NCBI GenBank assembly: GCA_947579605.1
Contig: OX388318.1
Coordinates: 7,440,001 to 7,504,000, forward strand
Reading direction: 5' to 3'
Length of the DNA: 64,000 nucleotides
Source: Athripsodes cinereus
Taxonomy: Eukaryota > Arthropoda > Insecta > Trichoptera > Leptoceridae
In this document: positions 52,508-63,690 of the stretch, one piece after another
Layout: every line of letters starts with the position of its first letter
Numbering within the stretch: the first letter of the stretch is position 1
Translations under genes and position numbers: made by a program
Notes under the pieces: generated by a model
The model's input: the letters and a program-made list of their open reading frames with translations, nothing else
Database searches by the model: none
Told to the model about the DNA's origin: nothing

Positions 52508-53660
52508 CTATACTATACTATACTATACCCTCACGCCGTGTCCCAAGTGGGGTAGGCAGAGAGAACGGAACGCCAAACAGATCTATCTTTACACACTTCC
52601 TTCGCTTCCTCCACATTCATACAGTTCCTCATACACGCACGTCGGTTCCTCTTACTCAACACGCGGCCGTCCTTGAGAATTTGATCCACGTGATCAAGCC
52701 ACGTGGTTCTCGGACGCCCGCGTTTCCTCACACCCTTTCTTTCAGATAAGTATATCCTCTTTGTCATTCTTTCCTCTTTCATTCGTTCCACATGACCAAA
52801 CCATCTCAATTTATTTACACGCATTCTGTCCACAACAGTCTTCTTGCATCCGCTCATTCTTCTAATATCCTCATTCTTCACTCTATCACGCAGCGTTTTA
52901 CCAACCATTCTTCTCAACGATCGCATCTCTACTGCATTTATTCCACTTTCGTCCTTCTTCAACCACGTCCATGTCTCGCTTGCATACGTAAGTGACGGTA
53001 CCAGAATGGTATTGTGCACCAGCATTTTAGCCATGTTCGACACATTGTCATTGCTGACAATGGGTCGAAGTGCACCGTTTACTCTAGCACCGGCCACTTT
53101 CCTTCTTTCAATGTCCCTATCGCATCTTCCATCCCTCGTAAACATACTTCCCAAATATACATACTCACTTACTTGCTCCAAACATTCGTCACCAACTTTA
53201 ATCTCACGAATCGTTTTTTCATTCTCTCTTTCAAAAACAAGAACTTTCGTCTTCATAACGTTCATTTTCAAACCATTCAAATTGCAACTATCATACACAC
53301 ACGTAACAATCTCTTGTAAGTCCCTTTCACTCTCAGCCATTAACACCAAATCATCTGCGTACATCAATGCATTCACCCGAAACCCATTCAACTTGACACC
53401 AACATCCATCTCTTTCACAGGTCGCATACAGTAGTCGAAGAATAGGTTGAACAGCCACGGAGATATGACACAACCTTGCTTCACTTCTTTGGTGAGGACA
53501 AACCACTCCGAGAGAGTGTTATTTACCCTCACGCAAGCGGAGCTTCCCACGTAAAGTGAAGATATTGCGCGGATCAACCGGCTGCTCACCCCATACTCCG
53601 ACAACACGCGCCACAACCTTTCCCGGTCCACTCGATCATATGCTTTCTCCAGATCCACGA
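52508..53660 (-). mobile_element. RTE-like LINE, 5' truncated, young
   Basis: Flanked by the 13-bp direct repeat ATTTTATTTGATA (52495-52507 and 53661-53673), a target-site duplication of target-primed reverse transcription. It is 1153 bp: the ORF2 C-terminal half, almost no 3' untranslated region and a TATAG-repeat tail. The reading frame is open from the truncation point to the stop, and the duplication is perfect, so insertion was recent. Confidence 0.92.
52531..53658 (-). pseudogene. RTE-like LINE reverse transcriptase, C-terminal half
   Basis: 375 codons without a stop. It opens at the first catalytic block VDLEKAYDRV (aspartate), then QGCVISPWLFNLFFD and YADDLVLMAE with the YADD box at residues 100-103. 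SLTYASETWTW and RVNKLRWFGHVERM follow, then RKRGRPRTTW. The thumb and the LRWFGHV..RGRPRTTW tail are typical of RTE-group and related LINE proteins. The fingers and the N-terminal endonuclease are missing through 5' truncation, and the first codon is not ATG, so it cannot be made as an active enzyme. The stop codon lies inside the 3' sequence shared with SINE-A: the last residues AYPTWDTA are encoded by CCCACTTGGGACACGGCG. The clade assignment is by eye. Confidence 0.85.
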
Positions 53661-53694
53661 ATTTTATTTGATAATTTAAGATAAATTAACGTTA

Positions 53695-54110
53695 AAATGT
53701 GACAGCAAAGTCTGCAGAAGAGCTGCACAGATTTGAGAGGAGAGTGCTAAGGAAAATCCTGGGACCCGTGAATGATGGCGAAAACTGGAGAATAAGATTC
53801 AACGATGAGCTGTATAACATCTACAAGGCTCCCAGACTCTCTGTATATGCAAAATTTAACAGGCTAAGATGGGCCGGACATGTGCAGAGAATGCCGTCTT
53901 CACGGGTACCAAAAAGGATCCTTGAGGGACATCCGGGTGGGAAAAGAAAAGTTGGCAGACCAAGGCTGAGATGGGAGGATGAGGTGAGAAAAGACGCAAA
54001 CCAACTCCTACAAGTTGTAAATTGGAAAACCGTAGCGGCAGACAGGAGGAGTTGGAGGCGAGGGCTGATGGAGGCCAAAGCTCGATATGAGCTGTAGGGC
54101 CATCGAAGAA
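53695..54110 (+). pseudogene. second LINE ORF2 C-terminal fragment
   Basis: The frame at 53699-54097 reads KSAEELHRFERRVLRKILGP, ENWRIRFNDELYNIY, RLSVYAKFNRLRWAGHVQRM, GGKRKVGRPRLRWEDEVRKD, SWRRGLMEAKARYEL and stop. The LRWAGHV-x-RM and GRPR-x-RW-x-D-x-V blocks match C-termini of endonuclease-reverse transcriptase LINEs. It is a different family from 52508-53660 and lies on the opposite strand, starting about 20 bp beyond that element's target duplication. No stops or shifts within; truncated before the catalytic domain. Confidence 0.85.
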
Positions 54111-55369
54111 TAAGGTTAAAAACATGTTAAACATTTTGTTTTAGATGGGGAATTAATACGTTTTTGATTTTTTAAGTATACAGGAAAAATCGTATTAATT
54201 TGTTGTGTTTTTTTGTAATATTATTATTATTACTGACAATAAGACGATTCTTACAAGGATCATTACAGCTGAAGGCCAATGCGATCCTAGAAGAAAACAT
54301 TAAACGATATCCAAACGATAACACAACTACAATATATCCTCGATTTTTCTTATGAACTCTGCATACGTCACGCTGAAGATATCAACCTCTCCAGCCAGAC
54401 CATTTAACATTTGAATAGCTCTTCTCACTGGGGAGTTTGCCAATATGTTTGTTCGGCTTTGAGGCTGGTAAAAAAATCGTGATGCCGAAAACGTCGAGAA
54501 TGAATATGTATATTTTATAACGCAAACAAGACAGTTATGACAAAGGTAGTTTATAATAAATAAAAAAAATAACTACAGTAATAAAACCAGCAAGAATTCA
54601 ATGAGTCAATATACAAAAAAAATCAAAGCTTATGAAATTGATCATCTTCAAACATGAAGGGAATAAAGAAATGCGATTCATGATGGGAGTAGAGAGGAAA
54701 AGCATCAAAGATTAAATTCCATGAGATCCAGAAATCATAGGGGATCTTTTTATAGTTTCATTGAATCGCAGTTTAGATGTACCAAATATGTCTATATTAT
54801 TTAAAAAAAGAGTTAAAATAATTACACGCCCGGTATATGAATGAGCTCTGCAAAAATAGTTGGTTGTACAAGTAGTTCTTGATAATGTTACTAATCAAAT
54901 CTTATATGAAAATGTAGAAATATATGTATTTATCTAAGATATAACTTGTATTATATTTTGTCTACATACAAAATCATAGCGTCACTCACAAGTAAGATAA
55001 TATTACAAAACTAGTTTTATTTACGGCCCGCACAGAATGCCTTATTGGCCCGCTAAAAGTTTTAAAACGAACCGATGATAGAAATTTCATGAAGGGTTTA
55101 CATTTACACACTTCCTTACGTAGACATTACGTGGAGAAAGCAGATGTATGTTACAGAAAATTTAATAAAAGAGACGAAGATTTCTCATTTTAAATGTGTG
55201 AAATGAATACTTAGCGGTGATTATTAAATAAGGGTTTTTCTCGAAACAGTGACATTTACAAAACACACACAGTTCATTTTATTTAAAAGTAAGTACATTG
55301 TATAATGGGATTTTATTTAATTTTACGAAAGAGCAAAATTTTGTAGAAAAATAATTTTATTGATTATTC
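54111..55369. other. AT-rich stretch, no gene seen
   Basis: Nothing recognisable; no ORF of note. Confidence 0.4.
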
Positions 55370-55480
55370 CACCTACCCATACTTTCACGGTTTCTCTCAA
55401 AAGTGGGATAACCAGCCAACTAGCCACACGTAATAAACATGCCAGTTGTCCTGTTCGTGTCAAAAAAAAGACACATTGAC
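55370..55480 (-). mobile_element. SINE-A 3' half, degraded
   Basis: Plus strand: CATACTTTCACGGTTTCTC, AAAAGTGGGATAACCAGCC, AACTAGCCACACGTAATAAA, CATGCCAGTTGTCCTGTTCG, TGTC. Reverse of SINE-A. Confidence 0.65.
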
Positions 55481-55654
55481 TTGAAATCTCAAATGATCAA
55501 TTTTTCATTGAAATTTACATAAGAAATAGAAATATAATTTTTTATCTTTCAGAAGTAGGTAATATCAAATGAAACATTTTAAACCCAAGAAAAAACAAAA
55601 CATTAATTCGATTTTGTTTTGAGTTTAAGCTTGTCGATAGTTGAACCTGACCCC

Positions 55655-55798
55655 CTAGACAAATCGTACTTGGCGATCGACTACAAACGAATTTGCGACT
55701 ATAACCGTAACAATAACGCATAATTACCTACACGGTACATGTAGGTAGATTGCCGTAAAGTTTGCCAGTAGTCGATCGCTAATAACGGTTTGTCTACG
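55655..55798. repeat. inverted-repeat element, about 144 bp
   Basis: Left CTAGACAAATCGTACTTGGC then GATCGACTAC; the right end read inward is CGTAGACAAACCGTTATTAG then CGATCGACTAC. Arms of about 30 bp with several mismatches. GCGATCGACTA is exact in both. Probably an old MITE. Confidence 0.65.
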
Positions 55799-56344
55799 GC
55801 TCCTGTGCTATTTTAATAAAATTCTTGAAATTGTCATTAAGCTGTTCATGATTCAAATTATTCAGTCATCAAAATATTAGCAGAATAACAAAAGATTCGT
55901 ATAAAGTTAAGTATTATTAAAAAATGTAGGTATATTATGTAAATACATATTTTATATTCGTGACAACTTCGCCTACTGTTTACTAAGCGACAATCATGTC
56001 CTTTTCAAGTGTTTCCGTCTCTACCGGATATTATGACAACCAAGGACCGGAAGCGGTTTAAGGCTGGCCGTTTATATCATGTATTTAATAGGGTATGAAA
56101 TGTCCTCGCAAACCCTTCTTTAAACGATGCCAAGGGAACAACTGTTATAATGTATATAAAACCATGATTTTATTTTTATCACACTGTCTTACGCCGGTAT
56201 TCAGAAAATAATATTGTGATCAGCAATTTTTTCGGTTCAACCAACAAAAAACAACGTTCAATTTTATTACAATACTATCCAATCATATTTTGAAGCAATA
56301 TTTTGAGATTTTTATACTATAATTCAGCTTAAATGTTGATAATT
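55799..56344. other. no gene seen
   Basis: Nothing recognisable. Confidence 0.35.
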
Positions 56345-56420
56345 TTTATTTTCTATTCAACCTTCAACGCGTCCTTCGAAAGCACGGGGCAAAAACAAGC
56401 TCCGCCATTCAAAAGCAATA
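56345..56420 (-). mobile_element. LINE 3' end scrap
   Basis: Plus strand: CAACCTTCAACGCGTCCTTC, GAAAGCACGGGGCAAAAACA and AGCTCCGCCATTC parallel CCCTCGACGCTCCTCTCGGG..GCATAGGGCAGAAACC at 43895. Confidence 0.5.
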
Positions 56421-56694
56421 TTGTGTCGTTTTTCGCTAAAAAAAATATATTGATGGTTTAAAATGACAACGTATATTTGCTATTGATCAGTGAACTTATA
56501 CTTTTCCAATTTAACGATGCGAATTTTCAGACGTTTCTAAAATAAATTTTACATGAAAACTGCATTTGAAATGAGATCCGTCATTATTGGATTACTCAAA
56601 GGAAAAAATATGCCATCTCAAAATGTGTGTCTTTTTTTAAAAAATTTATTACTTTATTATTTTTGCACATCATCAGTTAGATAGAAAAAAACCG

Positions 56695-56880
56695 TCATAC
56701 AAGACCACAAGGTAGACGTAGCGTTGGCAGACCCAAACACTGTTAGGTGGATGGGGTACAGAGGGATGTAGACATCGTTGGCATCAGGGATTGGTAAAGC
56801 ACATACCAAGATGAGGAGAGATGGAAGCGAATATTGGAGGAAGCCAAAGCTCATAACGAGCTATAGAGCAACTGATGATG
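56695..56880 (+). pseudogene. LINE ORF2 C-terminal scrap
   Basis: Translations with frame changes give RRRSVGRPKH, DGVQRDVDIVG and TYQDEERWKRILEEAKAHNE followed by a stop. The VGRP..VQ-x-D and EAKAHNEL-like end is the C-terminus of an endonuclease-reverse transcriptase LINE. A GATGATGATAA tail follows at 56873. Confidence 0.65.
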
Positions 56881-59800
56881 ATAATTAGTTACATAACAAA
56901 ATCAACAACTTGATTGACTGGCCCAAAATTATTACTATTTTATTATATCACTACTTAACCTCGCGTTTAATTTAAATATGGCTTAAGTGTCGTTTCAGGT
57001 CTCTGCTTAATATTGAATACTGGAGGATTTTCACATTATTATATCCGATATGTAATAATATGCAAATCTATTTTATTTATCTAAGAATCTTATTCTGTGG
57101 GCGGGTGTGGTTTCCATTACTGAGAAGTACGATTAAAGGGGACACAAGATTTCGATTGCAAAATTGTCTTAAGATAATAATATGTGAAGTATTTAATTTA
57201 TTCCTAGTTTTTTCCACTTATTGGAATTGTAAAACAAAGCATAAAATCTTTGCTTCATGGTTTACATTTTTGTCTTTTGAATACATTATATTACCCACCA
57301 TACTTTTGACTATGATATCAATTTATTAGAAGCCTCAATAAAAGAAAGTTTGAATGTGTTGATGGTATTGAAACTGTTATATTTTCTTTCTGTATGTATA
57401 CAAGAGGAAAGAAAACTATGAACAAGGAAAATGACAAAATTTAATGAATACCAAGCAGATGATTTTTGATTCTTTGGATAGTTTTTTTTTCAGAATGGGT
57501 AAAATTTATTTGAATCTCGCATTTTAAAATCACAATAATTATCAATCTTCGACAAAGTATATCTCAAAAATTTACCCATGTACCGTCATAAATAATTTAT
57601 AATCGAAAGATATATTTTGGTTGTCAATTTATTCTCAGTAAAATGGAAACATCACTCCTACTTGTATCATTCGGTTAGCATTTTCATATCTGCGTGATTA
57701 AATATGAACAAAGTTTATTATAATATGTTCATCCCATTGGCTTAGAAACTTTTATTCTAGATTTTTTGATAACTATCTTAATATTATCGAGTTAGTTATT
57801 TCTTTCTTATCAATATTAAGAAAAATACTGATGGAAAACTACTGAAATTAAGAGATCGGCTTTTGCTAAACACACTTCTCGCTTTGTAGTACAGCATGGA
57901 GGCTCCTCACAACTTAAGCGTTGTTCAGATGACGTGAAATGAATTGCCGATAAGTACAGACAAATTATTCAGTTTTTTTTACAAAGAAAATACCGTTCGA
58001 CTTTAAGTCATAACCAACGATGATTTTCTTTAAAATATAAAAAAAGTATATACATTTATATGTATTTTCTGTACTGTATTTTCAAAAAGTCTATATGCCC
58101 TGTGGTCCCAAGAGAAGCGTTAAATGACGAGATAATACAAAAAAATATTTGCTTTTTAATTAAAATTGAAAAATAAATTAAATACTTAATTATCAATACA
58201 AAACAATTCCTCGATGTCATAGAAAGTGCTAAGTAACGTAAGAAAGATTTAAATATATCATTTCATAAGACATCACATAATATTGTGTCCCACTGTGTCA
58301 ATACACTCGTATAAATGTATCAGCAAAATCAAATCTTTTCAGCAGCACCAGCCAGTATTTTTCATACCTTTTTTAGACTTGGGCATAGAAATGCCAAATA
58401 TTTTGTTTCTCCCTTTCTTTCTCTGTATTAGTATAAAAGAAATTAAATTTAAAAAAAAAATTACCCGCTCTTTCCCAGCTCTAAAGTGGACACAGTTATT
58501 AAGATACAGTTTCCAATACATATCCCGCTACCTGAATAATGCCTTGCTTCCCTTTCACTCGGGAAGTATGTTTTATTCTCTCCAGTGTTCTTTTACTACG
58601 CTTAACTTTCGCTGTCCTGTGATGTACACTACGTTGACATTGCCCCTTATTGTGTGAATATCTTCGTAAATACGCTAATCCCATTTATGATATTTTAGCT
58701 AATCCTCCGTCATATATTTGTTAATTGAATAAAAGAATCGCGAAAAAAAAATATTTATTGGTTGCGACACAATAAAATATTTTGTAGTTGAATCCGGCGA
58801 AAATTTGTCGTATGCATATTTGTATTTATGGCGCGAAAATGTGTATAACATACTTTGATGAACATGATGAATAATCCTGGCGCTATGATCGACTCAAACT
58901 GTATTTTAGGTATGTAATTTTTAGTACAACATTTTGACACCGCGGCTCATCTTCGTTGCACTCCTGGCGACACATTAGCTGTGTGCGTGAGTCATTTCGT
59001 ATCCTTGGTATGTTAGTGTTGTCTACAGAGTGATAATAAAGTATTTGTGATCCCTTATTCCGATAAATATTTATTTACTTTTAATGTTATTTCAATTTTA
59101 AGCATGTAATCACAAATCAACATTTCACATATAAACACATTTTAGACAATATACTCCACTCCTTTTAAGCATCCTAATGCTTGTGTAAGGAATATTTTTT
59201 TATTTATTTATTTGTTATTTTATCTAAAATATTTCCATTATTATTTTATTTTATTTTTTTGCTACATTGCGCTCATTGATCATATATTTTATGTAATTTT
59301 AAATTAAAATATTTTATTCCCATTTAGGTAGGCACTTACACAATAATTTTGATGTGAAAAACTTATGAATTATTTATGTACTTGTTTATAATTTTGTTTT
59401 CTTACTTGTGCATGATAATGTTTAGTTAGGTACATCCATATTATTCTGTTGACTTTTAGAGATTGACATATTTATCATTAAGTGTATGTATAAGATTAAT
59501 AATATTTATTAGGTTTTATTTACCTCTTGAATAATAACTTCATATCTCAGCATTATGTATGTTCAAAAATGTTCACGGTTATATCGTATTATGTTTATTT
59601 TTAATTTTGTTATAAAAAATAATTTAAGTACATACATGCACATTAAATACCGTATTTATTACATGTGATCATATTTCTAACTGATTGTGTAATTTAATAA
59701 TAAATTTAATATTAATTTCATGTCGTATATATAAAATATTATATTTTATTTGAAACACCTTGTCGTTGTCGCAAATATTATCCGTTGAAGAACGCTGCGC

Positions 59801-60819
59801 AGTAGATCATTACGCACTGCACTCGTGTCGTCTCATTCTTTCATTAGTTTGCTGCTGTTCTAGACGCCGGATGGACGTGTGGATTGTTACTCAAATTTAT
59901 GACGATCATTATTTTGCATGTTCCGATGTTTTTTTCCATTTTTCAGTCCTTATAATATAATATTTGATGCATATATTCACATTTATATGTAGATACAATC
60001 TTAATAATTGCTGATAAAAGCAAAAAAATTTAAAATATTCCATTTTTATGACTAAAAAAACAAGTAATTCAATAATGTACACTGAGTGTACATCACCGGA
60101 GCGCGTGGATTTTTTTGGCGCCGTAAGGGAAAGGTTAAGGTGATAGTCCCGCATGTCGAGATGAAGTAGTGGTCTTTGTTCTTGGAGTGCTCTTAATACA
60201 ATACAATACAATAGAAAAATATAAAGAATATTATAATGTTAACCTCTACTGATAAACACGACGTAATTTATTGTAAAAATAAAACAAAATACATTTCATC
60301 TGAAGCATGGATAATCAGATGTATGGGCTAAATAAATTAGACTTATTGTTAATTGTTAAAAATATAGTAATTAATAATGAAAATAAGTGAAACTGTAATA
60401 TCAATAGGTAAGTCTATAAACGAAAGATATAGAACTTCCTAAAGCTTAGCTTTTTTGCAATTTCTAATCGGTAATTTTAATCATATGAAATAAATACAAC
60501 ATGTAAAATATAAAATTAATAAAAGCGAAAAATATTGTTCAACAGTATTGAAAATTTGTTAAATAATGAAATTTGTGGCGTTAATCTTTCAGTTATTTTA
60601 TATTTTCGTTAGTGTTATAATTAATGGCAAATTATCTTTATTGTTTTTAACGTTAATTGAATAATTTTTTAAAACAATAAATGTTTGGTTCCACAATCTA
60701 CGTATGTATCTTTGTTGAATTAAGAACATAATTATTCTATTAATTTTGTTAACATAATTTACTCTATTCTATTGTAATTGTTGTTTGTTGATTTTATCTG
60801 TTGTGTTTAGTTATGTATG
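56881..60819. other. long AT-rich stretch, no gene seen
   Basis: About 4 kb without a recognised element. ORFs up to 124 codons (58283-58657) overlap others on the opposite strand and show no domain. A GC-richer patch at 58935-59010 (CACCGCGGCTCATCTTCG, CTCCTGGCGACACATTAGC) is unassigned. Confidence 0.45.
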
Positions 60820-60950
60820 TTTTGTAGAGCACATAAGGGTAATATAGGGATCTTCACTGGTTTGCTTATTGCTAAATATGTTATAGACCATTGTATTTTT
60901 TGTATCAACTGTATGTATCCTGTAAAATTGAAATAAATAAATAATTTGAA
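60820..60950 (+). mobile_element. possible LINE 3' end
   Basis: GTAGAGCACATAAGGGTAAT, TATGTATCCTGTAAAATTG and AAATAAATAAATAAT. A short unique tail followed by an ATAA repeat is the usual form of LINE 3' ends here. Confidence 0.3.
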
Positions 60951-61843
60951 AAGGACATACGAGAAGTAAACACTAGTTTTTACAATTTATAAAAGTTTTC
61001 CGTATAGATAAATATAACTACAATGTTAAAAATGATTAAATATATTTTCCAAATTTTGCAATCAAAACTAAACATTTAAACTAAAATTATGAAATAGATT
61101 TGATAAAATAACTTTTACCGTTTTTATATCAAATCGTAAATTTGAAACTTTTAAATTAAAAAGTTTGGAAGTATAAATATTTATTATGCAATTATTTGGA
61201 CTCATCTTACCACAATGACAAAAACCTCTTAATTCATAATGAAAATGCTGAACCTTTGATATAAAAAGAACACTCGCTGGATACGGATTTCAAACAGGTG
61301 TATCTTTTACTGTACACCGTAAATATTTTGGTACCAAATTTAATTTAAATGTAACAAAAATGCAATGATTTTGAGAAAATGGCTGGTTGTAAAATCATTT
61401 TATTCGTTTGTTGACTTTTAGTACGAATTATTATTTCAGTTTTTTTTTTGATAAAACACATAAAAATGACGGAGTTATAATATCTAACGCTCGTAATAGT
61501 ACCTTGCATAAAATATTAAGTTACATATAACTTTACAAGAAAATTGAAAAAGTTTCGTTACGTACAACAAAAGTGGTAATACTTAAAACTTCTTCGTCGG
61601 TACAAAAAATAGTTTCTGTTTGTTTATTCAAAGAGACTTCGATATTTGAAGCAGGACGCGATGACCGACGCGTCCACCTTTCACGACGTCACAAAGTAAA
61701 CTGATGTCGTCTGTTTTCCTCTCTTCGTATTCCGGTTGGGAGGGAAAAGTTTTGTTTGTTTGAATTTGTATGTTCCATTTGAGGCATGCGCATTGTTATA
61801 ATGACATAGATTCTGTTTTGTATACAAGAAAGTTTTATCGAGG
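60951..61843. other. AT-rich stretch; GC-richer patch near 61650
   Basis: 61645-61800 is GC-richer and contains CACGACGTCAC (CRE-like) and GGCATGCGCATTG (NRF1-like half site). A promoter is conceivable but no exon follows. Confidence 0.3.
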
Positions 61844-62237
61844 TTTTAATTTTCTAATTATTTATTAATTTATGGCCGGTTTCAATAATCTATCTATCCG
61901 CTACTGTCGATTGAAATCTATTGTGTTCCATATTTTAAATCATACATTTCAATCGACAGTCACGGATAGATAGGTTATTGAAACCGGCCAATAATGATGT
62001 TTATAGGCAAACTAGAAATTAGGAAAATGAGTTTAGATGCACTCCGAAAAAAAAAAGATACAATACGCATTACGCACTTTCATTTATATATATTTTCTTT
62101 TAATTTTCTAATTAGGTATTTATTAATATAATGATGTTTATAGGCAAACTAGAAATTAGGAAAATGAGTTTAGATGCACTCTGAAAAAAAAAGATACAAT
62201 ACGCATTACGCACTCTCATTTATATATATTTTCTTTA
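61844..62237. repeat. tandem duplication, unit about 137 bp, one copy with a MITE
   Basis: TTTTAATTTTCTAATTA, TATTTATTAAT, ATAATGATGTTTATAGGC, AAACTAGAAATTAGG, GAGTTTAGATGCACTC and TACAATACGCATTACGCAC occur in order starting at 61844 and again at 62098. The first unit is interrupted by the MITE at 61873-61990; the second is not. The units are otherwise almost identical. Confidence 0.9.
61873..61990. mobile_element. MITE, 118 bp, with preserved empty site
   Basis: Arms TGGCCGGTTTCAATAATCTA, TCTATCCG and CTGTCGATTGAAAT on the left, and the reverse complement on the right (ATTTCAATCGACAG, GATAGATAGGTTATTGAAAC, CGGCCA). The adjacent duplicate at about 62128 lacks it and reads TTATTAATATAATGATG, so ATA (61991-61993) with TTA (61870-61872) is the probable 3-bp duplication. 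This suggests a Harbinger-type MITE. Confidence 0.88.
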
Positions 62238-63094
62238 TTATGTATTGTAGAATGACAGATATAATTCCGTTATCCTGAAAATGGCTAAACATAATCATAA
62301 TATTTTGTTTTGAATGTTTTAATTTTCAAAATATTTTTTTTAAATATTATATCTAAAGGTTTAAATAAATAGCCGAAGAGAAAAACTCATAACAGAAATC
62401 AACTTAGTTTATTATCACTCACTTTTTGTTTTTACTATTCATTTTATATATTTTTTTACTTTATATGTAGGTAGATAAGTATTTACCTAATATGAAAAAT
62501 AAATAATAAACAATTCATCGTGTTTGCACATAATAAATAAGTAGATGTACCTATCAGAATGTTCATAATAATATAATATTACTTATCACAAAGTTATTGC
62601 TACTTGTTTAAAAGTTTTATTTTGCGAACATTTAATATAAAAATATATGACCATAAAAAGTGCATTTTTGAAACAAAGTTTGCAGTTGATATTATTCTCT
62701 ACCCACGGGTGCTATGAAGTATTATTTTTATGGCATAAAATAAGAGTTGTATTTGTTTTTGGGTCTCGTAACAATGTAATTACATTTTTTGTTGTAATAT
62801 CTAGTACTTAAACGTAGGGATATAATTAGAAGCGAAGCTTTTTCTCTTCTGTAGCCTTCCATAAAGTAAGCAAGTAGGTACGTTTCTGCTTCTACAAAGT
62901 TAATTAAAAAATGCGTAACAGTAAAATTACCTAACAGTAAATACATTTAGGAAATGAACGTAACATTATTATACTGTACGTGTGGTTGGTCCATGGTGTA
63001 CCAGTTATTTTGTATAATCCGGCTTTATAAAAAAGGTCCAGGCAGAAAATCATTATAATATGCCCTCTTAATTGTACAAATTGTTTAATATTTT
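62238..63094. other. AT-rich stretch, no gene seen
   Basis: Nothing recognisable. Confidence 0.4.
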
Positions 63095-63235
63095 AACAAT
63101 TTATTTTACTCCTTACTATACATTGGTTACAATGTTACAGAATAAAACTGTGTCATATAATAATATCAGTTATACAATTCATTGTACAGAGGGCGAGTTT
63201 ATCGCTAAAATGCGATGTCATCCAACTAACCCGGT
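63095..63235 (-). mobile_element. CR1-like LINE 3' end
   Basis: Plus strand: TTTATTTTACTCCTTACTAT, ACATTGGTTACAATGTTACA, CAGTTATACAATTCATTGTA, CAGAGGGCGAGTTTATCGC, TAAAATGCGATGTCATCC, AACTAACCC. Close to 5455-5590; ATAAAACTGTGTCATA is shared with ATAGTGTCATA there. Confidence 0.7.
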
Positions 63236-63639
63236 TATTAAAATTAAAACAAAAAAACATATACATATTTACATATATACACCCAAACATATCAACAGTA
63301 ATAGTAAAAATAAAATAAAAATATAACTTAAAGTATACAAAAGAAAAATAACGCATGCAAGCAACAATATACTTATGGACATATATGAATTAGGTATAAT
63401 AAAAAGTATAACATGTATTGCAGCGTGCACATGCATAAGGGAAAGGGAAAAGAATATAGGAGTCAGATGCTAAATTCAATACATATGTAATTCAGTGAAA
63501 GGAAATGACGAAATTTTCAAATAATGGATTTGGGCTGGATGACACAATTATTATATTTTTGTATTCACTAATTAAGTAAAATATTTCATAAAACTGTAAT
63601 TGTATAAGTTTTTTAAATATTCTTTTATTCATTCATTCA
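63236..63639. other. no gene seen
   Basis: May continue as the untranslated region of the reversed LINE (A-rich, ACATATACATATTTACATAT), as in 14410-14640, but no ORF follows. Confidence 0.35.
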
Positions 63640-63690
63640 TACCATCACAGCATTTCTCATAAGTGGGGTAACCAGAAAAATAACTGCTAT
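63640..63690 (-). mobile_element. SINE-A 3' end
   Basis: ATACCATCACAGCATTTCTC, ATAAGTGGGGTAACCAGAAA. Only the last 50 bp of the repeat. Confidence 0.6.

Noticed and set aside
52844..53434. 196-codon plus-strand ORF
   Set aside because: It is the antisense shadow of the RTE-like reverse transcriptase frame on the minus strand.
58283..58657. 124-codon ORF
   Set aside because: Overlaps two minus-strand ORFs of similar quality and lacks any motif.
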